Source of the DNA: CAWDMC01 sp963803295
GTDB lineage: Bacteria; Acidobacteriota; Terriglobia; UBA7540
Length of the DNA stretch: 64,000 bases
Assembly (NCBI GenBank): GCA_963803295.1
Contig: CAWDMC010000022.1
Coordinates: forward strand, 124,001-188,000
Direction: 5' to 3'
The notes under the pieces are model-generated. The model worked only from the letters and a program-made list of their open reading frames with translations, was not told the origin of the DNA and searched no databases. Positions 27,135 through 35,314 of the stretch are shown piece after piece; position 1 is the stretch's first letter; the number at the start of each line of letters is the position of its first letter. The translations under genes and the position numbers were made by a program.

Positions 27135-29273
27135 CTATCTGGATTTCGATTTCGCAGTCAGCTTCGCCACAGCGGCAAGGGCCTCAGGATTTGAAGGGTC
27201 GGTTTCGAGACCTGCCTGGTAGTGACGAAGAGCATCATTCGTTCGTCCGGCCTCAAGGCTGAGAAAACCGAGCTGGAAATGGGCGTGGCTGTCAAAGGCA
27301 TGGGCCTCCAGCGCCGCCTGGTAATCAAGCATGGCTTGCTTGTGGTTGCCACGCTCGAGGGCAATATCACCCAGAGAGTCGTATCCCTCGGCGTTGGCTT
27401 CGCTCCGGACCGACTCCGCGAACTGCGTCTCGGCTTCAGCGACGCGTCCCGCCTCCAGGTATAACTTTCCAAGACGATTTCGCGCTTCCACGTTCAAGGG
27501 AGAAAGCCTAACTGCGATTTCATACTGCTCCTGGGCCTCGCGTCGATGGCCCATCTCTTCTTCCGCCACGCCCAGGCCTAAGTGGGGATTGGTGTATTCG
27601 GGCTTGAGTTCAAGCGCACGTTTGAAGAACTCCACCGCGTCGCCATACCGTTTCTGTTTGGTGCAAACAAGGCCGAGATTGGTCAGAACGATCACGTTGT
27701 TGGAGTCGCCTTTAAGCGCCTGCCGCCATTCCTGCTCTGCCTCCTTCCAGGCGCCTTGGCCCCAGTAGACCACACCTAGATTGTTGCGGATCTGGAAGGC
27801 GTCCGGTGAACTAGCCAGGGTCCGCTTGAACAGGGTAACGTTGTCATGCCAGTCGCGATCGCGAGTCCAAATACGGAACACCGAAAGAAGCAGTGCTAGC
27901 GCGAGTGCGGATGCCACAGCCGCGCGGAGGGCATACCTTCGGGTTATGATTCGTCCTGAAGCCCGGTCCCATAGCGCCAGGCTGGCTGAGGCTACAATCC
28001 AGCAAAAGCCGACGGAGGGCAGGTAAAGATAGCGCTCGGTAAAAACATTGGCGGGCAGCCAACGCGCATTCAGGACCGGACTCAGGGTCACAAACAACCA
28101 CAGGATACCAAAGCAGGCTATCGGGGCACTGCTGCGCATATCCTTCCCGCCTTCAAGGCCGGCAGAATCCGCGCGCGCCTCAGTGAATCGCCGATACAGC
28201 GCGATAGATACAGTCGCGGCCATTGCCAGCACCGCCATGCCCGCGAGCACGCGCGGGTCGTGCCAGGAGCCGCTCTTGTGGAACACATAGAACGCGTTCA
28301 GATGGGCTGGCCAGAGAAGCTTCCCCAGGTATTGGCCGACCAGAGCAAAATCCGAGAGGACCGCGACGGTCCAAGAGAACTTGGGATGAGCCGACGCAGG
28401 GGCGAAGCTGCCGAAGAGGTGCACCCGAAAAGCCAGGTAGGCGGCAGCCAGCAACCAGAGGACTCCGTAACGCCCGAGCTTCTGCTTCCAGGTCGTCTGC
28501 CGGCGGTCGCTGCGGAAGAAATGCTCCCAGACCGTTGCCAGAAATGGCAGCGTCAGACTTTGTTCCTTTGACAGCAGGGCCAGAATGAAACACAACGCCA
28601 TGCCGATCTGCCACGAGATCCGGCCAGATGCGGCGGGTCTGGAAACCGAAGAGCGGTCCGCGCTAGGCGGTGATGCTGGAGCTTGGAGAGGACGATCACC
28701 CGCACGGAGATAGCACCAGAAGGCGAGTAAATAAAACAGGCTCAGCTCCAGATCTGTCACCGCCGCAATCCAGGCTACGGACTCAACGTGGATCGGGTGC
28801 AAAGCAAACACAAGCGATGCCAGAAAAGCGAACCTTCGATCGCCAACCAGGTGGCGCGTCAGGGCAAAGAGAATCAGCACCACGGCGGCGTGGATCACCA
28901 TGTTCATGAGGTGAAACGAGAAGGCCACAGGTCCGAAGATCTGGTAACAAATCAGGTAGCCCAGGGTCATCATCGGCCGGTAGTAGTTGGTGACGCCCTG
29001 GGTACCGACATAAGACCACACGGTAGTGCTGAAGATCTCCGGCAGATGGCGGAAACTGCGCAGGTAAGGGTTATTCGTCACCTGGGTGATGTCGTCGTAG
29101 ACAAAGCCGTTGAGCAACGTGTTGGCGTAGGGGATGACTGCCAGGATCGCGAGGACGGCGCCCAGCGCTGTGTCGGGCCAGGTTGCGAGCGGCCTGAACT
29201 GGCCCAGGCTCCGTTCGGCGTGGCTGCCCTCAGCAGACCGCGGCGAGTTTCGAGGAGCGTAGAGTGTTGCCAT
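27135..29273 (-). CDS. TMTC-like multi-pass membrane protein with C-terminal TPRs
   Basis: A 712-residue protein. After a 35-residue cytosolic start come about ten transmembrane helices (residues 38-470), beginning with ALGAVLAILAVIPYANTLL and the YDD motif of FVYDDITQVTNNP. Other conserved parts are VTNYYRPMMTLGYL and FALHPIHVESVAWIAAVTD. Residues 490-700 are five or six TPRs (NNLGVVYWGQGAWKEAEQEW, PHLGLGVAEEEMGHRREAQE). The plan matches TMTC proteins, GT-C-fold O-mannosyltransferases. Its place next to pilin and pilus-regulator genes makes pilin or surface-protein glycosylation an attractive inference. The three minus-strand genes run from 32194 to 27135. Confidence 0.75.
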   Translation of the reverse strand: MATLYAPRNSPRSAEGSHAERSLGQFRPLATWPDTALGAVLAILAVIPYANTLLNGFVYDDITQVTNNPYLRSFRHLPEIFSTTVWSYVGTQGVTNYYRPMMTLGYLICYQIFGPVAFSFHLMNMVIHAAVVLILFALTRHLVGDRRFAFLASLVFALHPIHVESVAWIAAVTDLELSLFYLLAFWCYLRAGDRPLQAPASPPSADRSSVSRPAASGRISWQIGMALCFILALLSKEQSLTLPFLATVWEHFFRSDRRQTTWKQKLGRYGVLWLLAAAYLAFRVHLFGSFAPASAHPKFSWTVAVLSDFALVGQYLGKLLWPAHLNAFYVFHKSGSWHDPRVLAGMAVLAMAATVSIALYRRFTEARADSAGLEGGKDMRSSAPIACFGILWLFVTLSPVLNARWLPANVFTERYLYLPSVGFCWIVASASLALWDRASGRIITRRYALRAAVASALALALLLSVFRIWTRDRDWHDNVTLFKRTLASSPDAFQIRNNLGVVYWGQGAWKEAEQEWRQALKGDSNNVIVLTNLGLVCTKQKRYGDAVEFFKRALELKPEYTNPHLGLGVAEEEMGHRREAQEQYEIAVRLSPLNVEARNRLGKLYLEAGRVAEAETQFAESVRSEANAEGYDSLGDIALERGNHKQAMLDYQAALEAHAFDSHAHFQLGFLSLEAGRTNDALRHYQAGLETDPSNPEALAAVAKLTAKSKSR

Positions 29274-29327
29274 TTCTGTTCCAGAGCCTTAGGTTTGGCT
29301 GCAGTAGGCTGGGGAAGGACTCTCAAA

Positions 29328-29395
29328 TCCCCTCATCCACCGCTGCGCGGTCCCCTTCTCCCCTCGGGAGAAGGCTGCTGTAAAATGGAGTAGAG
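29328..29395. repeat. GC-rich intergenic palindromic repeat
   Basis: The segment reading CCACCGCTGCGCGGTCCC followed by a CTCCCCTCGGGAGAAGG hairpin recurs in similar form at 43861-43915. Located just upstream of the TMTC-like gene. Probably a REP-like intergenic repeat. Confidence 0.5.
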
Positions 29396-29429
29396 ACGAG
29401 AATTGCCGCACCCTGTTGGGATAACGGTC

Positions 29430-30335
29430 TCACGGCAATAGCCCCAGATTAACGCGGCTGTCTGGGCCGAGCGTGATGCTTCCCCCGGGACCGATCGCGT
29501 AGGAAGCACCCGAGGGGTCACGAGGCACGGCAGCGAGCAAACCCTCGACGACCAACTCCTCAATCGATCGCGGCGGCCGGCCATAGCGGCCGCGAAATTG
29601 CGCCCCAAGTCTATTAAGAAGGTCCAAGTCCTCCTTGGCCTTGAGCGTGGCCAGATGATCGAGCGCGCTCCGGCGGAGATCCTCGTTGTCCGAGTGCTGG
29701 TAAATTTGCAGCCATAGCTCGAGAGAAGTCGGGATATCCCCGCCTTTGGCGAGCACTGTCGCCGCCATCGCCTTCATCCATGGTAGCGCACCCGGCTGCT
29801 CGCTGCCCGTTTCGAAGGCGCGAGCAGCAGCCGAATAGTCCTTGAGGTCCCAGTAGTAGATGAAGCCCACGTCCTGCCAGAACCGCCAGTAGTGCGGGTT
29901 GGCGACGATGCCTCGCCGCAGCAGATAGAGCGCCTGTTCCGGACGCCCCGCGCCGCCCGGCGGCGCCTCGGCCAGAAACACAGCGCCGAACCGGTAGGCA
30001 ATCAGCAGATGGGGGTCGAGGGTGGTGGTGATCTGAAGCAGCGGACCCAGCAGATCAAGCCGCGCGGAACCGGCCAACTTCTTGCGGCCAAAGTATTGCA
30101 CCACGCGAGTCCAGTAAATATCGGCCAGCAGACCTTCATAGCCCATACTGAGGCTGCGAAGCATGGAGCCCGAAGGCATATAGAGGACTTCGGCAAAAGC
30201 CAGATCCGTCTTCCCTCGCCTATCAATTTCCCGCTGCACTAAGGCGACGCCCGCCAGGCACGCTAGCAACAGCGCCCAGCACAGAGGCCGGGCGGGTTGT
30301 CGCTTTAGGAACCGGGGCTCGGCCTGAGCAGTCAT
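29430..30335 (-). CDS. Membrane-anchored TPR-like protein
   Basis: A 301-residue protein whose ATG overlaps the ABC transporter stop (ATGA), so it is coupled to it. One N-terminal transmembrane helix (LCWALLLACLAGVALV) anchors a helical domain with GYEGLLADIYWTRVVQYFG, a TPR-like middle (ARAFETGSEQPGALPWMKAM), and a small C-terminal segment starting LGAQFRGRYGRPPRSIEELV, which is typical of short domains seen in pseudopilin-like contexts. I do not recognise a named family. Its link to the transporter suggests an accessory role at the cell envelope. Confidence 0.6.
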   Translation of the reverse strand: MTAQAEPRFLKRQPARPLCWALLLACLAGVALVQREIDRRGKTDLAFAEVLYMPSGSMLRSLSMGYEGLLADIYWTRVVQYFGRKKLAGSARLDLLGPLLQITTTLDPHLLIAYRFGAVFLAEAPPGGAGRPEQALYLLRRGIVANPHYWRFWQDVGFIYYWDLKDYSAAARAFETGSEQPGALPWMKAMAATVLAKGGDIPTSLELWLQIYQHSDNEDLRRSALDHLATLKAKEDLDLLNRLGAQFRGRYGRPPRSIEELVVEGLLAAVPRDPSGASYAIGPGGSITLGPDSRVNLGLLP

Positions 30336-32194
30336 CGAAACTCCCGCTGCTCAAAAATCAGAATCGCCGCCGAAATCAAGATCGTGGCGTAGAGCAGAGC
30401 ATAGAACGAGTCTCCGGCCATCAGGTATCCCGGCACCAGTTCGCCATGCGCGGCTTGACTGATTACGTTGAAGTTCTTGAAATTGGGCAGCAGATAATAG
30501 AGGCCGGTGGTCACCGCCTGGACTGCCGGAGATCGTGATTCCTGGCCAAACAAACGGATATCGCTCGAGAAGCTTCCGATGATGAACACGGCGAACGTGT
30601 AGAGGGCGGACAGCGCCGGAGTGGAAAGGCAGGAAAACAGAAGGGCGACCCCAACCACCAAGGCGAGCTCGAGCATGATGAGATACACCGCCTCAAGAGC
30701 CCCCAGGTCACCCCTACCGAACCTGCCCTTCTGGTAAAGCAGCGCCAGGTACAGCCCCGCCGTCATCACGCTGGCATTTACGGCCAGGGTCAAAAGCAAT
30801 CCCAGGTATTTGCCTACGATAAACTCCGCCCTGCGTACGGGCTTCGAGAGGATATTGTTGATGCTGCGGCGCTCGATCTCTTTCGAAACCAGGCCGATGC
30901 CGATGAAAATGGCCATCAAAAGTCCAATCAGCGAGATTGACGTGAGGCCCAGATTTACCAGGATCAATCGTTGAATCCCAACCGAGATGCTTCCCACAAG
31001 AATCGCGGCGCCAATCAGCAGCAAGGCAAAAACAATGAGGCTGTATAGGACTTTCTCGCGGACCGATTCCTTGAAGGTGTGCAGCGCGATGGTGGCCACG
31101 CGATGAAGCGAGTCGGCTGGCCGAAGCCTGGCGAAGGCGGGAGATATTTCAGCACTATCCTTTTCGAGCTCAGCCGGTCCAGCGGCCACCACGACCTTCG
31201 GGGTAACCGCGACGCGAAATTCCGCTTTTTCAGGTTCGGCCGCCTTGCTGTCGGTCGCTGGCAGCGATTCCGGGCTGTTGACTTTGGAAATAAAGTATTC
31301 CTCGAGGGACAGTTTCACCGGATTGAGCGACACGACTTTGGCTCCGTGCCGCAGGAGCAAACCCAGTAACCCGTTCGAATCTCCCGCACCTGGAACCCTA
31401 ATGAGAGCGCGATTGCCCGTCCGCACTATGGACATTTCGAAAGTGTCCATCGCTTGAAGGAGATCGGCGGTCGGATCATCCACGACGATTTCAGTGCCTT
31501 CCTCCTGCATTCGCAGCATCTGACCCAGGTCGCCGCACCCTTGGAGCCGGCCCCGATCGAGAATAGCTACCCGATCGCAGAGCGTCTCGGCATCGGAGAG
31601 GATGTGAGTGGAAAAGAAGACGGTCTTCCCCTGCTCGCGAAGTCTCAGCATCAAGTCCCGGACTTCGCGACGGCCCAAGGGGTCGAGCCCTGACATGGGC
31701 TCGTCAAAGAAGACCAGTCTGGGATCGTTGATCAGCGCCTGGGCGATTCCCACCCTCTGTGTCATTCCCTTGGAAAACTTGCCAACGGGTACGGCGCGCG
31801 CGGCCTCCAAACCGACCATTTCCAGCAGGTCGCCCACCCGGCGCTGGCGTTGCCCGGGGTCGAGCCCACAAAGGTCAGCCGCGTAATTTAGAAACTCCTC
31901 GGCCGTCAGGTGATCGTAGAAATAGGGATTCTCGGGCAGATAGCCGATGCCGGCGTGCACCGAAACGTCATCATGGTTTCTACCAAGAAGACGCACACTG
32001 CCCGAAGTGGGGAAGATCAGCCGTAGAATCGCTTTGAGGGTAGTGCTCTTCCCTGCGCCGTTGGGGCCCAATAGTCCAAAGATCTCATTGTCCTCGACCG
32101 CCAGGGTAAGACTGTCCAGGGCCCGCCGGGGACGGCGGCGCCAGAATCCCACGGAGTAGTCCTTGGTGAGAGCACGCGTTTCCAAAGCAAGCAT
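30332..32194 (-). CDS. ABC-2 exporter with ATPase and permease in one chain
   Basis: Residues 1-310 are a complete ABC ATPase: Walker A GPNGAGKS (43-50), signature FSKGMTQR, Walker B LVFFDEP, and the H-loop STHIL. A linker rich in Ala, Glu and Pro (315-365) leads to an ABC-2-type permease of about six helices (390-620), with LILVNLGLTSISLIGLLMAI and RRSINNILSKPVRRAEFIVG. In most ABC-2 systems these are separate genes; here they are fused, so a homodimer would be a full exporter. Substrate unknown. It starts the operon with the TPR and TMTC-like genes and lies just downstream of pilin genes. Confidence 0.8.
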   Translation of the reverse strand: MLALETRALTKDYSVGFWRRRPRRALDSLTLAVEDNEIFGLLGPNGAGKSTTLKAILRLIFPTSGSVRLLGRNHDDVSVHAGIGYLPENPYFYDHLTAEEFLNYAADLCGLDPGQRQRRVGDLLEMVGLEAARAVPVGKFSKGMTQRVGIAQALINDPRLVFFDEPMSGLDPLGRREVRDLMLRLREQGKTVFFSTHILSDAETLCDRVAILDRGRLQGCGDLGQMLRMQEEGTEIVVDDPTADLLQAMDTFEMSIVRTGNRALIRVPGAGDSNGLLGLLLRHGAKVVSLNPVKLSLEEYFISKVNSPESLPATDSKAAEPEKAEFRVAVTPKVVVAAGPAELEKDSAEISPAFARLRPADSLHRVATIALHTFKESVREKVLYSLIVFALLLIGAAILVGSISVGIQRLILVNLGLTSISLIGLLMAIFIGIGLVSKEIERRSINNILSKPVRRAEFIVGKYLGLLLTLAVNASVMTAGLYLALLYQKGRFGRGDLGALEAVYLIMLELALVVGVALLFSCLSTPALSALYTFAVFIIGSFSSDIRLFGQESRSPAVQAVTTGLYYLLPNFKNFNVISQAAHGELVPGYLMAGDSFYALLYATILISAAILIFEQREFR

Positions 32195-32195
32195 A

Positions 32196-32248
32196 AATTG
32201 ACGATTGACGATTTCAGATTGACGATTCCAAATCCAGAATCGTCAATT
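32196..32248. repeat. ATTGACGATT repeat with inverted copy
   Basis: Three direct copies of (A)TTGACGATT lie within 32196-32228. ATTGACGATTC (32218-32228) and GAATCGTCAAT (32237-32247) form an 11-bp perfect inverted repeat. It sits between the second pilin stop and the ABC gene start. No T-run follows on the minus strand, so it looks more like a repeat than a terminator. Confidence 0.55.
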
Positions 32249-32249
32249 C

Positions 32250-32775
32250 CTATCCGCCGATTGGCGAATCTGTGGAGGTGGCCGTGCGCAACGCGTTCTG
32301 CCGGATCACGCCCGACTCATCCGCAAAGTAAGTGTTGGTGCCCGTAACTCCCGCACTTGTCGGAGTGGCAATGAGGGTGTATGTGCTGATGTGGCCGGCT
32401 GCGTCCGTGCTGCCGCTCTCGTAGGTGAAGGTGTAGCCGCTCTTCGTGCCACTGGCCAGCACACTGTCGATCAGCCCCGCCGCTGAGGCTGAATCCGTAC
32501 CTGACCCTGACGGTCCCAAGGGACGTCAGGCCAGGGCCAGAACTGTATCCGACGTAGGTGCAAGAGTAGGCATTCTCTGCGGTGATGATCGTGCGCATCG
32601 AACTCACGGCCGAGGATTGATTCGCGGCAATCCGCGACCTCAACAGGTTGGGAATGGCGATGGCAGCGATAATCAGGATGATCGCCACAACAATGAGAAG
32701 TTCGATGAGCGAGAAGCCCTCCGAACTTGCGGCAAACTCCCGGCTACGGCTTCCCTGACAGGCCTCAGAAGACAT
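32250..32775 (-). pseudogene. Type IV pilin-like gene, frameshifted
   Basis: The N-terminus has the prepilin site and hydrophobic helix GFSLIELLIVVAIILIIAAI followed by PNLLRSRIAANQSSAV, nearly identical to the neighbouring intact pilin. At about 32515, within CTTGGGACCG, the frame shifts. The correct C-terminal half (GSGTDSASAAGLIDSVL to ATSTDSPIGG) continues to 32250 in another frame. Removing one G would restore a protein of about 175 residues. It is either a recent pseudogene or a sequencing slip in the G run. Confidence 0.75.
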
Positions 32776-32816
32776 AATAATCCGCCTTCAGATCCGCACA
32801 TCCAGAGAGGATTGGC

Positions 32817-32845
32817 AAAAAGAAGGGGAGCCCCACCGGCTCCCC
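32817..32845 (-). terminator. Rho-independent terminator after the intact pilin gene
   Basis: On the minus strand GGGGAGCC pairs with GGCTCCCC around a five-base loop (32825-32845) and is followed by TTCTTTTT (32817-32824). It lies 30 bases beyond the stop of the pilin at 32875, so it should end or attenuate transcription before the second pilin gene. Confidence 0.8.
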
Positions 32846-32874
32846 ACATGTCAGCCTGCCCCATGTCGCGGGGA

Positions 32875-33375
32875 TCAGCCACCGATTGGTGAATCTGAAG
32901 AGCCAGCCGATGACCCGCCGCTATTCTGCCGGATCACGCCACTCTGGTCGGTGAAGTAGGCATTGGTGCCGGTCGTGCCCGCCGTACTCGGAATGGCGGT
33001 CAAGGTGTAGGTATCGATGTGGCCGCTCACCGCCGTTCCGGCGGCGTAGGTGAAGCCATAACCGCTCTTGGTACTGGTGTCTCCACCAGCAGCGCCAGAC
33101 AGTTGGCTGTCGATGACACCAGCCGCTGTCGCCGTTCCTGCGCCCGTGCCCGGGCCGCCGAGGTCGCCCAGGTGAGCGCTGTAGCCACTGTTATAAGTTG
33201 AAGCATAGGTGATTTCACCGGTATTGATCGTACGCAGCGAACCGACCGCGGAAGCCTGGTTCGCCGCAATGCGTGACTTCAAAAGATTAGGAATCGCAAT
33301 CGCTGCAATGATTAGAATGATCGCAACGACAATCAAAAGCTCAATCAGCGAAAAACCCTTCGAATCTCTTTTCAT
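32875..33375 (-). CDS. Type IV pilin-like protein
   Basis: A 166-residue prepilin with a very short leader (MKRDSKG) before the cleavage site at G-F, then FSLIELLIVVAIILIIAAIA with Glu5 present. The C-terminal half is rich in Gly, Ser, Thr and Ala with no cysteine pair and ends DSPIGG. It fits major-pilin or pseudopilin-like proteins of Acidobacteriota, assembled in the inner membrane after PilD cleavage. The start has a GAGGAGGG Shine-Dalgarno. A sigma-54 promoter lies upstream and a hairpin terminator downstream, so it is probably transcribed alone. Assembly genes (pilB, pilC, pilM-Q) are not in this window. Confidence 0.85.
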   Translation of the reverse strand: MKRDSKGFSLIELLIVVAIILIIAAIAIPNLLKSRIAANQASAVGSLRTINTGEITYASTYNSGYSAHLGDLGGPGTGAGTATAAGVIDSQLSGAAGGDTSTKSGYGFTYAAGTAVSGHIDTYTLTAIPSTAGTTGTNAYFTDQSGVIRQNSGGSSAGSSDSPIGG

Positions 33376-33433
33376 CTTCCCTCCTCAGCCAGATCATTCT
33401 AGAGTCGTCTTACTAGAACGTCATACTTGGTTA

Positions 33434-33449
33434 TGCACACGAGGTGCCA
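33434..33449 (-). promoter_or_regulatory. Sigma-54 (-24/-12) promoter for the pilin gene
   Basis: The minus strand reads TGGCAC-N5-GTGCA, with GG and GC separated by exactly ten bases as sigma-54 requires; one base differs from the TTGCA consensus. It would give a leader of about 50 bases ahead of the pilin ATG at 33375. An NtrC-type activator is encoded immediately upstream. Confidence 0.75.
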
Positions 33450-33561
33450 ATCTCGATCGCCCAATGAGAATCTGGCGATCATGCTATTGCGTTGAATTCA
33501 TATATTGATACGGCCTACACACAGTCGCAGGTCACCATTGCGCGGAGCCAGAAAACTTATG

Positions 33562-33601
33562 AGTGACTGTTTCCGTCACCTCTTAGTGACAATTTCCGTC
33601 A
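33562..33601. repeat. Tandem GTGAC...GTCAC palindromic boxes
   Basis: AGTGACTGTTTCCGTCAC at 33562 and AGTGACAATTTCCGTCA at 33585 are near-identical, 23 bases apart, each an interrupted GTGAC/GTCAC palindrome. They lie about 120 bases upstream of the sigma-54 promoter on its activating side. They could be enhancer sites for the adjacent NtrC-type regulator or a relic of an insertion-sequence end. Confidence 0.5.
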
Positions 33602-33821
33602 TTAACCCAAGAGAAACCTTCCGGCTCGAGCCCTTTACCGCCTGTGTTATCGGCAATCGAGGCGGTTTCTTTACCGGAACGCCCCCTCCCTGGACTGTCC
33701 TGGCCCAGGTGATTAAAAGGTCAGGTCAAGCGTGGCTGAAATGCGAAGCAATTTGAAAAAGAAAACACATTAGACAGGCCTAATTCTAAATAATTCCTAA
33801 TGCCCAGCCTGGCCTCGGCAA

Positions 33822-35192
33822 CTACAAGCCATGCTTCTGCGCGTAGTGACGGAAGGAGCGGTAAGACATCCGCAAGAGCTCAGCCGCTTGGGTCCGGACG
33901 CCGCCGGTCACGCGCAAGGCCTCCTGGAGGTAGTGCTTCTCGGTTTGGCTAACCAGGTCCTCGAAGTCGATACCCTCAGCAGGAATGGAGATTTTCTGTT
34001 CGGGGGCGGATGAGTAGCCGCGAAGTGCCTCCGTCAAATGCTCGAGTCGAATCGAGGTATCGCGATCGCTAGAAACCGCGACGCCCCGCTCGATGGCGTT
34101 CTCAAGCTCGCGGACGTTACCGGGCCAGGCGTAGCGGATCAAGGCGGACATTGCTTTCGCGTCAAAATCGCGGACCGGCTTCCCCATTAGCAGTGCGAAC
34201 TTGTGAAGAAAGTGTCGCGCCAGAGGCTCCACGTCGTCCCGCCGTTCGCGCAGGGGAGGCACCTCGACCGGAATCACACTCACCCGGTAATAGAAGTCTT
34301 CGCGAAACTGACCCGACTTCACCATAGCGGGAAGGTCCCGATTGGTCGAGGCGATCAGCCGAACGTCGATGGGAACGTCCACCGTTCCGCCCAAGGGACG
34401 CACTGTGCGTTGCTGAAGGACGCGCAGCAGCTTTACTTGCATCAGCAAACTGGTGTCACCGATCTCATCGAGAAAGAGCGTTCCCGCGTTCGCCGATTCA
34501 ATAATGCCTTTGCGGTTGGTGTCGGCGCCCGTAAAAGCGCCTTTCAAATAACCGAAAAGTTCGCTTTCGAGCAGCGACTCCGGAAAGGCGCTGCAGTTGA
34601 TTGACACGAACGGACGCTCCCGGCGCAAGCTGGCTTCGTGGATGGCCCGCGCCACCAACTCTTTGCCCGTGCCGCTCTCACCGGTAATGAGGATTGTGCT
34701 CGTGGTCGGGGCGACCGAGCGCACCAGTTCCAGGATCTCCGACATCTTCGAGCTACTTCCGATGATGTTGTTAGCTGCGAATACGCGCAGCAACTCGCGG
34801 CGGAGACGGGTATTTTCCTCGCGCAAGGCCAATTCTTCGAGCGCCCGCCCGACCACAAGCTTGAGTTCCTCCACCAGCGTATCGGTCTTGATCACATAAC
34901 GGTAAGCGCCAAGATTCAGTGCCTGGATGGCGGTGGTCATGGTGGGAACGGCCGTAATCAAGATGAAGGCCGAAGGGATCCGCGAGTCACGCGTGCGCTT
35001 CAAAAGCTCGATGCCAGTGAGATCCGGCATGCGTATATCGGAGATGACTATGTCATAGGCTTGCGACTCGATTTTGCGCAATGCCGCCCCGCCGCTCGAA
35101 ACAGTCTCAACCGTATGGCCTTCTTTGCGGAAAGCGATTTCGAGCAGCTGGCACAGCGACAATTCATCGTCAACAACCAAAAGTCGGGCCAT
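33822..35192 (-). CDS. NtrC-family sigma-54 response regulator, PilR-like
   Basis: 456 residues from ATG 35192; a TTG four codons earlier is less likely. Receiver domain (1-118) has VVDDE and the phospho-Asp in IVISDIRMPD. The central AAA+ domain carries Walker A GESGTGKE, the sigma-54 contact loop GAFTGA and Walker B TLFLDEIG. A Fis-type helix-turn-helix (GGVRTQAAELLRMSYRSFRH) ends the protein. It activates sigma-54 promoters after phosphorylation by a sensor kinase, which is not encoded next door. Divergence from nothing and proximity to a sigma-54 pilin promoter argue for pilus control. The ending matches PilR, but the symbol is left blank without a PilS partner. Confidence 0.85.
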   Translation of the reverse strand: MARLLVVDDELSLCQLLEIAFRKEGHTVETVSSGGAALRKIESQAYDIVISDIRMPDLTGIELLKRTRDSRIPSAFILITAVPTMTTAIQALNLGAYRYVIKTDTLVEELKLVVGRALEELALREENTRLRRELLRVFAANNIIGSSSKMSEILELVRSVAPTTSTILITGESGTGKELVARAIHEASLRRERPFVSINCSAFPESLLESELFGYLKGAFTGADTNRKGIIESANAGTLFLDEIGDTSLLMQVKLLRVLQQRTVRPLGGTVDVPIDVRLIASTNRDLPAMVKSGQFREDFYYRVSVIPVEVPPLRERRDDVEPLARHFLHKFALLMGKPVRDFDAKAMSALIRYAWPGNVRELENAIERGVAVSSDRDTSIRLEHLTEALRGYSSAPEQKISIPAEGIDFEDLVSQTEKHYLQEALRVTGGVRTQAAELLRMSYRSFRHYAQKHGL

Positions 35193-35262
35193 AACGTTAG
35201 ACAAAAGGGCCAGAATTAACTGCGGCTCTACCCTGGGCCGGGTCCGCTTAAATTACTTGGGC

Positions 35263-35313
35263 ATCACAAATCACAGTGACTAAAACGCCGGTGGGGACAC
35301 CGGCGCTACAAAA
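35263..35313. repeat. Half copy of the ATTACAAATCA..GTGAC element
   Basis: ATCACAAATCACAGTGAC (35263-35280) differs at two positions from the left terminal repeat at 43466. It is followed by a hairpin, CGCCGGTG/CACCGGCG, and GCTACA, as inside the full element. The right end is absent. Confidence 0.6.
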
Positions 35314-35314
35314 C

